From Streptosporangium brasiliense (lineage in GTDB: Bacteria > Actinomycetota > Actinomycetes > Streptosporangiales > Streptosporangiaceae): a DNA stretch of 64,000 nucleotides. Within the stretch, counting starts at the first letter, position 1; each line of letters starts with the position of its first letter. Shown one piece after another: positions 17,220 through 25,943 of this stretch. The notes under the pieces are model-generated. The model did not search any database. It saw only the letters and a program-made list of their open reading frames with translations, and was not told the origin of the DNA. Location: NCBI RefSeq assembly GCF_030811595.1, contig NZ_JAUSRB010000002.1, positions 2,356,001-2,420,000 on the forward strand. The letters are read 5' to 3'. Both the position numbers and the translations under genes were made by a program.

Positions 17220-18214
17220 TCACGGGCCGGGGCGGCCGCGCCCCCGTCGAAGGCGCGCCGGTAGTGGGTGGGCGTGACACCCACGTGGAGGGTGAAGTGG
17301 CGGCGCAGATTGGCCGCCGTGCCCAGGCCGCTGAGCTCGCTGACCTTCTCGATCGGCAGGTCCGTCTCCTCCAGGAGGGACTGCGCGCGGGCCAGGCGCT
17401 GGTTGAGGAGCCACTTCAGCGGGGTGGTCCCGGTGACGGCCTGGAGGTGCCGGAAGAAGGTCCGCGGGCTCACCCCCGCCCGCTGGGCCAGGTCGTCGAC
17501 CGTGAGCGGCTGGTCGAGGTGCTCGGCCGCCCACTGGAGCACCGGGCTGAGGCCGTCGTCGTCGGTGACGGGGACCGACAGGTCGATGAACTGCGACTGG
17601 CCGCCGGACCGGTGGGCCGGGATCACCATGCGGCGGGCCAGTTGGTTGGCCACGTGCGCCCCGAGGTCGCGGCGGACCAGGTGGAGGCAGAGGTCCAGCC
17701 CGGCGGTCATGCCGGCGCTGGTGAGCACGTCGCCGTCGTCGACGTAGAGCACCGAGTCGTCGACCGTCACCTTCGGATAGCGCCTGGCCAGGTCGTCGGT
17801 GTGCATCCAGTGGGCGGTGGCCCGGCGCCCGTCGAGGATCCCCGCCTCGGCGAGCGCGAAGGCGCCGGTGCACAGGGAGACCATGCGCGCCCCCGCGTCG
17901 GCGGCCCGGCGCAGCGCCTCGACCAGGTCCGGCGGGACGGCCGCGCCCTCCTCGACGACGGCCTCCGGCACCGAGGGGACGATCACGGTGTCCGCCCCGG
18001 CCAGTCCGTCCAGCCCGTGGCGGGTCCGTAGGGAGAACCCCGGCCCGGCGGGGCCGGCCGGCCTCCCCGAGCACAGCCGCAGGTCGTACCACGGATCGGC
18101 CAGGTCGGGCTGCGGCTTGCCGAACACCGAGCAGGCGATGCTCAGCTCGTACAGGTCCCACAGATGCATGTCGGTGTCGTCGACCACGGCTATCGCGACG
18201 GTTCCAGCACTCAT
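17147..18214 (-). CDS. AraC-family regulator with DJ-1/PfpI-like N-terminal domain (GlxA/FtrA type)
   Basis: 355 aa. Residues about 5-185 form a class-I glutamine-amidotransferase-like fold with the nucleophile-elbow motif VSLCTGAFALAEAG. Residues about 225-325 hold two helix-turn-helix motifs (TVDDLAQRAGVSPRTFFRHL and IEKVSELSGLGTAANLRRHF). The cysteine in the elbow is retained, but members of this group are regulators, not enzymes. It diverges from the imine-reductase-like gene 277 bp away and probably controls it. Its 3' end overlaps the convergent GTPase gene by 73 bp, an unusually deep overlap. Confidence 0.92.
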   Translation of the reverse strand: MSAGTVAIAVVDDTDMHLWDLYELSIACSVFGKPQPDLADPWYDLRLCSGRPAGPAGPGFSLRTRHGLDGLAGADTVIVPSVPEAVVEEGAAVPPDLVEALRRAADAGARMVSLCTGAFALAEAGILDGRRATAHWMHTDDLARRYPKVTVDDSVLYVDDGDVLTSAGMTAGLDLCLHLVRRDLGAHVANQLARRMVIPAHRSGGQSQFIDLSVPVTDDDGLSPVLQWAAEHLDQPLTVDDLAQRAGVSPRTFFRHLQAVTGTTPLKWLLNQRLARAQSLLEETDLPIEKVSELSGLGTAANLRRHFTLHVGVTPTHYRRAFDGGAAAPARDQVPAGLRSPSPSRAAVTASVKRR

Positions 18215-18491
18215 GGCCCGTAAGAGTACGGCAGGAATTTTGCGGAAACGGTCAGTCCTGCCACTGTCGCCGCCCTGGGCGGGGTGCGAACGTATTCACC
18301 GAGCGGATCGACCGCTACGACGGACTCGGACCGGCTGCCACGGCCGTGGCGGTCACGGGCCGGCCGGCCGACCGGCCACCGTGGTGGCCGCGGGCCGGAC
18401 CGCCGCGACGGGCATGGGCCCGGCGGCTACAGCGATCTTGGAATGCTCCGGCGGTGACGGACCGCGGAGCGAAACCGAACAGGAGCACACG
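18215..18491. promoter_or_regulatory. Divergent promoter region, araC-type regulator / imine-reductase-like gene
   Basis: 277 bases with outward promoters for both genes. GC-rich inverted patches (GGCCGGCCGACCGGCC near 18360) are present, but I could not single out an AraC-type operator. Confidence 0.4.
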
Positions 18492-19382
18492 ATGCACAAC
18501 CCCCATGCCGGCCAGTCCCCGGTGACGGTCATCGGCCTGGGCCTGATGGGTCAGGCGCTGGCCGGGACGTTCCTCGGGAACGGCCACCCCACGACCGTGT
18601 GGAACCGCTCGGCCGAGAAGGCCGACGAGCTCGTCGCCCGGGGCGCGACCCTCGCGGCCTCGGTCCGGGACGCGGTCGAGGCGAGCCCGCTGGTGATCGT
18701 CTGCGTGTCGGACTACGCGGCCGCGCACGGGCTCCTCGCCCCCCTGGGCGACGCTCTCGCGGGCCGGGTCCTGGTCAACCTGACCTCGGGCACCTCGGAG
18801 CAGGCCCGCGAGAGCGCCGAGTGGGCGGCCGGCGAGGGCGTCACCTACCTCGACGGCGCGATCATGGCCATCCCGCCGGTCATCGGCACCGCCGACGCCT
18901 TCCTGCTCTACAGCGGGCCGCAGGACGCCTACGACGCGCACGAGCCGACCCTGAAGGCCCTGGGCGCGGGCACCACCTACCTCGGCGCCGACCACGGCCT
19001 GGCGTCGCTCTACGACGTGGCGCTGCTGGGCATCATGTGGGGCACGCTGAACAGCTTCCTGCACGGCGCCGCCCTGGTCGGGACGGCGAAGGTGGACGCC
19101 ACGGTGTTCGCCCCCTTCGCGAACAGGTGGATCGAGGCGGTGACCGGCTTCGTGTCCGCCTACGCGGGCCAGATCGACGAGGGCGCCTACCCGGCGCTCG
19201 ACGCCACCATCGACACCCACGTGGCGACGATGGACCACCTCATCCACGAGAGTGAGTCCGGTGGCGTCAACACCGAGCTGCCCAGGCTCGTCAAGGCCCT
19301 CGCCGACCGGGCGGTGGCCGAGGGCCGCGGCGGCGACGGCTACGCGGCGATGATCGAGCAGTTCCGCAGGCCCTCCGCCTGA
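18492..19382 (+). CDS. NAD(P)-dependent oxidoreductase, imine reductase / reductive aminase-like
   Basis: 296 aa. ATG at 18492 with AGGAG 8 bases upstream; a much longer in-frame open stretch to 17799 is only the antisense of the regulator. The Rossmann motif VIGLGLMGQALAGTFLGNGH is followed by VWNRSAEKA (NADP-type Arg). The C-terminal domain has DHGLASLYDVALLGIMWGTL and ESESGGVNTELPRL, typical of the IRED/NAD_binding_2 family dimerisation domain. The expected reaction is NADPH-dependent reduction of a C=N bond or a beta-hydroxyacid-type substrate; the natural substrate is unknown. A strong terminator follows. Confidence 0.9.
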   Translation: MHNPHAGQSPVTVIGLGLMGQALAGTFLGNGHPTTVWNRSAEKADELVARGATLAASVRDAVEASPLVIVCVSDYAAAHGLLAPLGDALAGRVLVNLTSGTSEQARESAEWAAGEGVTYLDGAIMAIPPVIGTADAFLLYSGPQDAYDAHEPTLKALGAGTTYLGADHGLASLYDVALLGIMWGTLNSFLHGAALVGTAKVDATVFAPFANRWIEAVTGFVSAYAGQIDEGAYPALDATIDTHVATMDHLIHESESGGVNTELPRLVKALADRAVAEGRGGDGYAAMIEQFRRPSA

Positions 19383-19387
19383 CCGCC

Positions 19388-19429
19388 CCGCATGCGCGCC
19401 GGGCCGCCGTGGCCGGGCGGCGCATGCGG
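19388..19429. terminator. Bidirectional terminator hairpin
   Basis: Perfect 10-bp arms CCGCATGCGC (19388-19397) and GCGCATGCGG (19420-19429) enclose a GC-rich loop, between the convergent imine-reductase-like and HAD genes. Confidence 0.75.
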
Positions 19430-19451
19430 CCGCGGCGCGTGAGGCGGTGGT

Positions 19452-20141
19452 TCAGTCGGAGCGGACACCCAGCTCGTCGAGCCGGTTGCGCATGTCCTCC
19501 GGATCGGCGTAGACGCGGAACGCGCCGGAGCGCTCAAGCTCGTCCCTGCCGTAACCGCCGGACAGCAGGCCGATGCCCAGCGCTCCGGCCCGGCGGGCGG
19601 CCAGCAGGTCCCAGACGCTGTCGCCGACGACCATGGCGTACTTGGGATCGACGCCGAGCAGCGCCGCCCCGGCGAGGAAGAGGTCGGGGTCGGGTTTGGC
19701 CCGCCGTACCAGGTCGCGGGTGACCATCGGGGTGTCCTCGGTCAGCCCCAGCATGCCGAGCGCCAGCCTGGCGGTCCTGGCGTAGCCGCTCGTGGCGATC
19801 GCCCACGGCACGCCGCGGGCGCTCAGCTCGGCCAGCAGGTCGGACGCGCCCGGCAGCGGACGCACCGAGTCGACCTGCTCGGTGTAGGCGTCCGCGTGCG
19901 CCTGCTGCAACTCGTCGATCTGCTGCCTGGTCAGCGACAGGCCGGTCTCGCGCAGCAGCGCGGTGACGAACAGGCCGCCGCTCATTCCGATGCGCCGGTG
20001 AATGCGCCACACCGACAGGTCGATGCCGAGGCCCGACAGTGCGCTGCGCCAGGCGATGACGTGCTGGTAGACGCTGTCGATCAGCGTGCCGTCCAGGTCG
20101 AACAGGAACGCGGGTCCGGGTAGCTCTGGGTAGTCCACCAC
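19452..20141 (-). CDS. HAD-superfamily phosphatase (PGP/beta-PGM-like), first copy
   Basis: 229 aa from the GTG at 20141 (VVDYPELPG), chosen because upstream in-frame codons are low-complexity; GTG at 20138 is equally possible. Motif I is FDLDGTLIDS, motif II is AIATSGY, the motif III Lys lies in RRAKPDPDLF and motif IV is MVVGDSVWD. The helical cap between motifs I and II indicates subclass I phosphatase or phosphomutase. It is paralogous to the next HAD gene (shared WRIHRRIGM). The substrate is unknown. It follows the second copy on the same strand, separated by a gene remnant. Confidence 0.9.
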   Translation of the reverse strand: MVDYPELPGPAFLFDLDGTLIDSVYQHVIAWRSALSGLGIDLSVWRIHRRIGMSGGLFVTALLRETGLSLTRQQIDELQQAHADAYTEQVDSVRPLPGASDLLAELSARGVPWAIATSGYARTARLALGMLGLTEDTPMVTRDLVRRAKPDPDLFLAGAALLGVDPKYAMVVGDSVWDLLAARRAGALGIGLLSGGYGRDELERSGAFRVYADPEDMRNRLDELGVRSD

Positions 20142-20208
20142 TCCATTGTCGGCACGCCCCCGGAGAGATCGGCGGAGGGGGACGGATCCCGGCGGGGCCA
20201 CCGCCGGG

Positions 20209-20412
20209 ACGGGCGCCCGCCACGATCATCACGTGACCGGTGGAGTCGCCCGTCCCCGGGGAGGCGGCGGCGTACTTGATCACGATGATCACACCGGCCG
20301 CGATCTCCACGACCTGCTCCGGCGGCAGCTGGAGTGCGGGGAGTGCCTGCATGGGGGCCCGGTCGAACTTCAGCGCCTCCTCCACGGCCGCGATCTCGCT
20401 GTCGGGCGGGGT
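20209..20412 (-). pseudogene. Short remnant, NlpC/CHAP-like or secreted-hydrolase fragment
   Basis: Immediately after the stop of the second HAD gene, and in the same frame, about 60 residues read SEIAAVEEALKF ... VVEIAAGVIIVIKY ... GDSTGHVMIVAG. The final motif resembles the GHVMIVA histidine motif of small secreted hydrolase-like actinobacterial proteins. After it the frame dissolves into proline-rich sequence, so this looks like a decayed fragment or a tiny coupled ORF. Confidence 0.35.
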
Positions 20413-21081
20413 TCAGGTCCCTGACGACGGAGATCTCAGCGGGGTGCGGTCGAGGTCGCCGGTCAGCTCGGCGAGGGAGTCGAAGACGTGGGAGGCGCCG
20501 GCCTCGCGCAGCTCGTCGGGTGAGAAGCCGCCGGTGCGGACCGCGACACCGGGCAGGCCGAGCTTGCCGGCGGCGACGAAGTCCCAGGTGGAGTCGCCGA
20601 CCGCGACACCGGAGGTGCCCTGGACCTTCTCCAGCGCCACCCGCATCAGGTCCGGGGCGGGCTTGGTCGCCTCGACGTCCTCGGAGGTGGTCCACGCCTG
20701 GCAGTGCGCGCGGCCGTCGATGAGGTCGAGGAAGCGCTCGACATGCTGCGGCCTGCCCGATGAGGCCAGGACCACGGCGAATCCGCGCCGGCCGATCTCG
20801 GCCAGGAGTTCGGTGGCGCCTTCGAAGGGCCGCACCTCGTCGATGAACCTGTCGAACTCCTCCACCCACGCCTCGCGCAGCGCGTCGCCGTGCCGCCGCT
20901 CGACGGCGTCACCGGCGAGGGCCGCCACCAGTTGGTCGCCGCCCATGCCGATGTGCCGGTGGATGCGCCACAGCGGCAGCCACACGTCGTAGCGGCCGAA
21001 CGCCCGGTACCACGCGAGCGAGTGCTGGTAGTTGGTGTCGACCAGGGTGCCGTCGACGTCGATGATGGCGGTGTCGGCCAT
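20413..21081 (-). CDS. HAD-superfamily phosphatase, second copy
   Basis: 222 aa. The ATG at 21081 has an excellent site (AGGAGG), whereas the frame further upstream runs through tandem repeats. Motif I is IIDVDGTLVDT, motif II VVLASSGRP, motif III EATKPAPDLM and motif IV VAVGDSTWDF. The cap domain and WRIHRHIGMGGDQL are shared with the HAD gene downstream, indicating a local duplication with divergence. Such proteins dephosphorylate small metabolites (phosphoglycolate, sugar phosphates); the specificity cannot be read from the sequence. Confidence 0.9.
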   Translation of the reverse strand: MADTAIIDVDGTLVDTNYQHSLAWYRAFGRYDVWLPLWRIHRHIGMGGDQLVAALAGDAVERRHGDALREAWVEEFDRFIDEVRPFEGATELLAEIGRRGFAVVLASSGRPQHVERFLDLIDGRAHCQAWTTSEDVEATKPAPDLMRVALEKVQGTSGVAVGDSTWDFVAAGKLGLPGVAVRTGGFSPDELREAGASHVFDSLAELTGDLDRTPLRSPSSGT

Positions 21082-21189
21082 GTCGCCCTCCTGTTGTCGG
21101 CCGGCGGGGACGCGCCGCCCGGCGGCCGGCCGTCCCGGACGCGCCCGGTACGGCGGGCGGCTCCCGGCGCCGGGCACGCGCCGTCGGAC

Positions 21190-21412
21190 ATGACGGTTAT
21201 CCCCAGTGGTCCGGATCCATGCCTGAGGGACCGGGCCTATCCCGGTGGTCCGGATCCATGCCTGAGGGACCGGGCCTATCCCGGTGGTCCGGATCATGCC
21301 TGGGGGACCGGGCCTATCCCGGTGGTCCGGATCATGCCTGGGGACCGGACCTGTCCCGGCGGTCCGGATCATGCCTGGGGACCGGACCGGACCGGACCGG
21401 ACCGGATGCGGA
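21190..21412. repeat. Five tandem ~37-40 bp hairpin-forming repeats plus GGACC pentamer run
   Basis: Units begin near 21198, 21238, 21277, 21315 and 21352 (periods 40, 39, 38, 37). Each contains ACCGGG-CCTAT-CCCGGT (perfect inverted repeat) and GGTCCGGATC...ATGCCTG. The array ends in five GGACC pentamers. It fills the gap between the MFS stop and the HAD start; the remainder (21082-21189 and 21413-21449) shows nothing recognisable beyond the HAD ribosome site. Confidence 0.85.
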
Positions 21413-21449
21413 CGGCGCGGTCAGCCGTTCACCGCGCGCAGCGCGCCGT

Positions 21450-22835
21450 TCAGCGGTGCGGCCGGGGACGGGCGAGGACGAGCGCGATCGGCACCAGGGC
21501 GGCGGTGAGCGCGAAGGCGAACGGGTAGCCGGTCCGTACGGCGAGCACGCCGGCGGCGACGGCGCCCAGGCCCAGCCCCGCGTCGTAGGCGAGGTTCCAC
21601 ACGGCGCTGACCGTGCCGTACGCGGAGGCGGGGGCCCGCTCGAACATCATGGTCAGACTGGCGTTCTGGGCGATCCCGAAACCGGCTCCGAACAGTGCCA
21701 TGCCCGCCACCACCGCGGCCGGGGCGGTGGTGAAGACCAGCCCCGTCATGCCGGCCGCGGCCATGAGCACGCCGGGTGCCAGCAGCCGGCCCGTGCCGTG
21801 CCTGTCCGCGTGCCACCCGGCCCACCAGCGGGTGAGGGTCGACGCCGCGGCCTGGGTGAGCAGGGCCACCGCGGCGAGGTCGCCGGACCCCGGCGGCACG
21901 GCGACCGGCAGGAAGGTGACGACGGTCCCCGAGGCCATCGCGGTGGCCGCGAAGACGATCGAAGGCCGGACCAGCGCGGGAGTGCGAAACCCGGCCAGGA
22001 CCCCGAGCGCCCGCTGTGCCGGTGCCTGCCCGTACGTGTGCTGTGCCGGTGCCTGCCCGTATGTCTGTTGTGCGGGTGCCTGCCCGAGCGCCCGCTGCGC
22101 CGGTGTCTGCCCGTGCTCGGGTGCCGGCGGTCGCCCGGGGGCGGCTGCCGGTGCGGCCGCCTGATCGCGTGCCGGTGCCGGGGACCGTCCCGGGACGGGC
22201 GCCCGCGGTCCGGGCCGCGGGGCGCGGCCCGGAAGGGCCGGCACCGCCGCCAGCCCGGCCAGCGCGGCCAGCGCCCCGGCGACGAACACCGGCGGGTATC
22301 CGATCTCCCCGGCGAGCCACACGCCCAGCGGCAGCGCGACGACCGCCGGTACTCCGACGACGACGCCGTACAGGCCCAGCCCCTCACCGCGGCGCTCGGG
22401 CGGGACCAGCGCGGCCACCAGCGCGCCGCTGAGGACGACGCTGACCGCGAAGCCCGCGCCGCGTACGGCGCACACGGCCATGACCGTCGCCGTGCTCGTC
22501 GAGCCGGGCAGCGCCAGCGCCGGGACCCCGAGCAGCACCAGGCCGGTCGCCATCACCGCCCGGTGGCCGAACCTGGCGGCCAGGCGGGGGGTGCACAGTT
22601 CGGCGACCACGGTGGAGGCCATCAGGACGCCGGTGGTCAGGCCCGCCCCCAACCCGCCCGCGCCGATCGAGGAGGCGTACAGCGGGACGACCGACAGCAG
22701 CAGGCAGAAACTCATTCCCGCACCGAAGGTGGACAGGAAAACCATGATCAGGGGCCAGGTGAGGATCCGTGACCGGGGCACGGCCGGTGTGCGCCCGGTC
22801 GCTGGGGTGGCGAGATCAGGGGAATCCACCCCCAT
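21450..22835 (-). CDS. MFS efflux transporter
   Basis: 461 aa from ATG at 22835; a longer open frame upstream is antisense to the neighbouring peptidase. About 12 transmembrane segments are visible, with FGAGMSFCLLLSVVPLYASS in TM1 and the MFS loop motif (ARFGHRAVMATGL) between TM2 and TM3. A central cytoplasmic loop of about 85 residues is Ala/Pro/Gln-rich with near-repeats of GQAPAQ-type units. The start lies directly beside a 12-bp perfect palindrome typical of TetR operators controlling drug pumps. Predicted to export a small hydrophobic compound. Confidence 0.88.
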   Translation of the reverse strand: MGVDSPDLATPATGRTPAVPRSRILTWPLIMVFLSTFGAGMSFCLLLSVVPLYASSIGAGGLGAGLTTGVLMASTVVAELCTPRLAARFGHRAVMATGLVLLGVPALALPGSTSTATVMAVCAVRGAGFAVSVVLSGALVAALVPPERRGEGLGLYGVVVGVPAVVALPLGVWLAGEIGYPPVFVAGALAALAGLAAVPALPGRAPRPGPRAPVPGRSPAPARDQAAAPAAAPGRPPAPEHGQTPAQRALGQAPAQQTYGQAPAQHTYGQAPAQRALGVLAGFRTPALVRPSIVFAATAMASGTVVTFLPVAVPPGSGDLAAVALLTQAAASTLTRWWAGWHADRHGTGRLLAPGVLMAAAGMTGLVFTTAPAAVVAGMALFGAGFGIAQNASLTMMFERAPASAYGTVSAVWNLAYDAGLGLGAVAAGVLAVRTGYPFAFALTAALVPIALVLARPRPHR

Positions 22836-22836
22836 A

Positions 22837-22856
22837 ATGTAACAGCGCTGTTGTAT
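22837..22856. promoter_or_regulatory. TetR-type palindromic operator
   Basis: The perfect palindrome AACAGCGCTGTT (22841-22852), extended as TGTAACAGCGCTGTTGTA, lies 6 bases from the MFS start and about 29 bases before the peptidase start. This TGTAACA-GC-TGTTACA-like form is typical of TetR operators of MFS pumps. No TetR gene lies nearby. Confidence 0.65.
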
Positions 22857-22880
22857 TTCCGTCGAAGAAGGGATCACGAC

Positions 22881-23840
22881 GTGACCACGGACTATCCGCC
22901 GATCGAGCCGTACGACCACGGGATGCTCGACACCGGCGACGGCAACCTCGTCTACTGGGAGGTCTGCGGCAATCCGGACGGCAAGCCCGCCCTCGTCGTC
23001 CACGGCGGCCCCGGGGCCGGATGCTCGGCCGGCCACCGCCGCACCTTCGACCCGGAGCGCTACCGGATCATCCTGTTCGACCAGCGCAACTGCGGCCGGA
23101 GCACGCCGCACGCGAGCGACCCCGCCGCCGACATGAGCCTCAACACCACCGAGCACCTGCTCACCGACATGGAGCGGCTCCGCGAGCACCTCGGCGTCGA
23201 CCGCTGGCTGCTCTACGGCGGCTCCTGGGGGTCCACGCTGATCCTCGCCTACGCCGAGCGCCATCCGGAGCGGGTGACGGAGATCGTGATCCCCGCGGTC
23301 ACCATGACCCGGCGATCGGAGATCGACTGGCTCTACCGGGGTGTCGGGCGGTTCTTCCCCGAAGAGTGGGAGCGGTTCCGGGACGGTGTCCCCGAGGCCG
23401 ACCGTGACGGCGACATCGTCGCGGCCTACGCGCGCCTCATGGAGCACCCCGACGAGAAGGTGCGGGAGAAGGCCGCGATCGACTGGATGACCTGGGAGGA
23501 CGTGGTGGTCTCCATGGAGCCGAACGGCAAACGGAACCCCTACAGCGACCGCCCCCCGGCCGACCTGTTGGCGTTCGTCCGGATCTGCGCGCACTACTTC
23601 GCGCACGGCGCGTGGCTGGAGGAGGGCGTCCTGCTGCGCGAGGCGGGCCGCCTGGCCGGGATCCCCGGCGTCCTGATCCACGGCCGCCTCGATCTGAGCG
23701 GCCCGGCCGACACCGCCTGGGAGCTCGCCCGCGCCTGGCCCGACGCCGAGCTGATCATCGTCGACGACTCGGGGCACACCGGCAGCCCCACGATGCGCGC
23801 GGAAGTGCTCGGAGCGATCGACCGGTTCGCCCCCCGATGA
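22881..23840 (+). CDS. pip: Proline iminopeptidase (alpha/beta hydrolase)
   Basis: 319 aa from GTG at 22881, with GAAGAAGGGA just upstream. The oxyanion motif HGGPGAG is followed by DQRNCGRS, and the nucleophile S115 is in GGSWGSTL; the acid is in HGRLDLSGP and the His in DDSGHTG. These are hallmark motifs of the peptidase S33 proline iminopeptidase family, which removes N-terminal proline from peptides in the cytoplasm. It shares a short divergent region with the MFS gene, so the palindromic operator there may also act on it. Confidence 0.93.
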   Translation: MTTDYPPIEPYDHGMLDTGDGNLVYWEVCGNPDGKPALVVHGGPGAGCSAGHRRTFDPERYRIILFDQRNCGRSTPHASDPAADMSLNTTEHLLTDMERLREHLGVDRWLLYGGSWGSTLILAYAERHPERVTEIVIPAVTMTRRSEIDWLYRGVGRFFPEEWERFRDGVPEADRDGDIVAAYARLMEHPDEKVREKAAIDWMTWEDVVVSMEPNGKRNPYSDRPPADLLAFVRICAHYFAHGAWLEEGVLLREAGRLAGIPGVLIHGRLDLSGPADTAWELARAWPDAELIIVDDSGHTGSPTMRAEVLGAIDRFAPR

Positions 23841-23849
23841 GCTGACATC

Positions 23850-23885
23850 GGGGCCCCTCGGTGGACCGGCGTCGAGGGCCCCCCG
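23850..23885. terminator. Hairpin terminator after pip
   Basis: GGGGCCCCTC and GAGGGCCCC form near-complementary arms around a 14-base loop directly after the pip stop, in the gap to the convergent YdeI-like gene. Confidence 0.5.
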
Positions 23886-24020
23886 GCGAGCTGACAGCGG
23901 GGAGGGCCGCCACGTCCCGCCATATCCCGCCGCGTGAGCGCCCGGCGGGCTGGACGGCCCGGCGACCCGGGCGGTCCGGGCGGCCGGTGGGCGGCACGCC
24001 GGCCCGCGGCGCCGGGCGCG

Positions 24021-24596
24021 TCAGGGATGGATCTTCTTGTGCTCGGCCAGCATCGTGACGTACTGCTCGATACGGCGTGCCCGGGTCTCGGCCTTCTTGG
24101 CGTCCTGCACGCGGTACAGCACCGCGTAGCGGTTACGGCTGTCGAGGGTCGCGAAGAACTCCTGCGCGGCGGGGTTGCCGGCCAGGGCCCGCGCCAGGTC
24201 TTCGGGCACGGTGGCGGTCCGCGATCCGTCGTAGGCCGCCTCCCAGCGGCCGTCCGCCTTGGCGCGCTCGATCTCCAGCAGGCCCGCGGGCCGCATCCGG
24301 CCCTGCTCGACCAGCGCGACGGCCTTGTCACGGTTGACCTTCGACCATCGGCTCCTCGCCTTGCGGGGAGTGAAGCGCTGCAGCCAGTGCCCGGCGTCCG
24401 ACGTGCCCTTCTGCCCGTCGATCCAGCCGTGGCACAGGGCCACGTCGAGTGCCTGGGCGTAGTCCAGCGACTCGACGCCCGCCACCTTCTTGCTGATCCT
24501 GAGCCAGATTCCGGGCGAGGAGCCGTGGTGCAGGGCGAGCCATTCCTCGAACGCCGCGGCCGACGGGAACGAGAGGGTCTCCAGATCGTGGCTCAT
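24021..24596 (-). CDS. YdeI/OmpD-associated family protein
   Basis: 191 aa from the ATG at 24596 (MSHDLETL); an in-frame ATG 12 bases upstream is possible. Family features are FEEWLALHHGSSPGIWLRI, YAQALDVALCHGWIDGQKG and the RFTPRKARSRWSKVN stretch, all typical of YdeI-like proteins. Escherichia coli YdeI has been linked to antimicrobial-peptide resistance, but the biochemical role is unknown. It stands alone, convergent with pip. Confidence 0.88.
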   Translation of the reverse strand: MSHDLETLSFPSAAAFEEWLALHHGSSPGIWLRISKKVAGVESLDYAQALDVALCHGWIDGQKGTSDAGHWLQRFTPRKARSRWSKVNRDKAVALVEQGRMRPAGLLEIERAKADGRWEAAYDGSRTATVPEDLARALAGNPAAQEFFATLDSRNRYAVLYRVQDAKKAETRARRIEQYVTMLAEHKKIHP

Positions 24597-24781
24597 CGCA
24601 GCAGTCAACCACTCCGGCGCCGCGGGAGTGAAGGACGGGGCCCGCCCGGTCCACGCGGTCCGCCTCCGGAACCGATCCCGCGCCAGGGGGCCGGCGACAC
24701 CCGCGCTACCGTCCGGTCCGGCCTCACGACCCGGGGCGCGGGCTCACTCATCGGCCCGTCTGCCGAGCCGGCCCGGCTCCG

Positions 24782-25882
24782 TCAGCCTGCGGCCTGTCCG
24801 CCGGAGAACACCTCGTCGACGAGGCTCTGCAGCACTGTCTGGAACGTCTGCGCCAGGGTCAGCGCGGCGTCGTCCACATAGGTCAGCGAGGCGGTCAGGG
24901 TCCTGCTGCCGTCGGGAGTGCTGTACATCAGCGCCGCGGAGCCCGCGATGCCGCCGTTGTGGTGGAAGACGGTGCCGCCGTCCGGGCCCAGGTCCTGCGC
25001 GAACACCCCCAGGCCGTAGCCGATCTTCGGGTGCGGCTCGCGCATCTCGGCCAGCAGCGGGGCCGGCAGGAGCCTGCCGCCGTTCAGCGCGGAGAAGAAC
25101 GTGTGGAGGTCCTGGGTGGTCGAGATCATGTCACCACCGGCGGAGATCCAGGAGGGGTTCTGGCGGGTGACGTCGACCGTCTTGTCCTGGCCGTCCTCCT
25201 CGTACCGGTAGTAGCTGTGGGCGTGCGGCCCGGCGATCTCCGTCGAGGTGCCCGGCGCCACGGTGTCCGACATCCCGAGCGGTTCCAGGATCAGCCGCTG
25301 CAGCTCCTCGGCGAACGAGCGGCCGGTGACCTTCTCGACGAGCAGCCTGGCCAGCACGTAGTTGGTGTTGGAGTAGCTCCAGTCCGTCCCCGGCTCGAAC
25401 CGCGCCGGCTTGGACAGCGCCAGCCGTACCAGCTCCTCGTCCTGGTAGGTGCGGAACCGGTTGTCCACCCACTCCCGGCCCTGCGAGGCGATCCCCGGCG
25501 CGACCGTCCCGTCGTCGTAGTACTCGCCGGTGAAGTTGAACACCCCGCTGGTGTGCTGCAGCAGCATCCGCACGGTGATCCGCCGGTCCAGCCCGAACTC
25601 GGGCAGGTGGTCGGCCACCGGGCCGTCCAGCTCGATCCTGCCCTCGGCCACCAGCTGCAGCACCAGGGTCGCGACGAAGGGCTTGGTGGAGCTGCCGATC
25701 CGGAACCGCCCGTCCGTCGGCGGCTCCGCGGTCTCGCCCAGCTCGCGCACCCCGGCGCTGCCGACCCACTCGCCCCGCTCGTCGTGCACGCGCAGCTGCA
25801 CCCCGGCGAAACCGGAATCGACGATCTTCTGGATGGCCTTCCGCAGCTCCGGGCGGTCCTGGTCGGTAAGGGTGACGGACAT
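24782..25882 (-). CDS. Class C beta-lactamase-related serine hydrolase
   Basis: 366 aa, no signal peptide, so probably cytoplasmic. The catalytic SxxK is S64-S-T-K67 (RIGSSTKPF), the Tyr motif is YSN (WSYSNTNYVLARLL) and the third element is HHNGGIAG instead of KTG. This set defines the esterase / D-alanyl-D-alanine-peptidase-like branch of penicillin-binding-fold enzymes rather than true lactamases. A good AAGGAG site precedes the ATG at 25882. It lies upstream of the YdeI-like gene on the same strand with a 185-bp gap. The substrate is unknown. Confidence 0.9.
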   Translation of the reverse strand: MSVTLTDQDRPELRKAIQKIVDSGFAGVQLRVHDERGEWVGSAGVRELGETAEPPTDGRFRIGSSTKPFVATLVLQLVAEGRIELDGPVADHLPEFGLDRRITVRMLLQHTSGVFNFTGEYYDDGTVAPGIASQGREWVDNRFRTYQDEELVRLALSKPARFEPGTDWSYSNTNYVLARLLVEKVTGRSFAEELQRLILEPLGMSDTVAPGTSTEIAGPHAHSYYRYEEDGQDKTVDVTRQNPSWISAGGDMISTTQDLHTFFSALNGGRLLPAPLLAEMREPHPKIGYGLGVFAQDLGPDGGTVFHHNGGIAGSAALMYSTPDGSRTLTASLTYVDDAALTLAQTFQTVLQSLVDEVFSGGQAAG

Positions 25883-25943
25883 GTTGGTGTGCTCCTTCGA
25901 AACTGTTACGGAATCAACTGAACGGATGGATGGAGGCCGCGGG

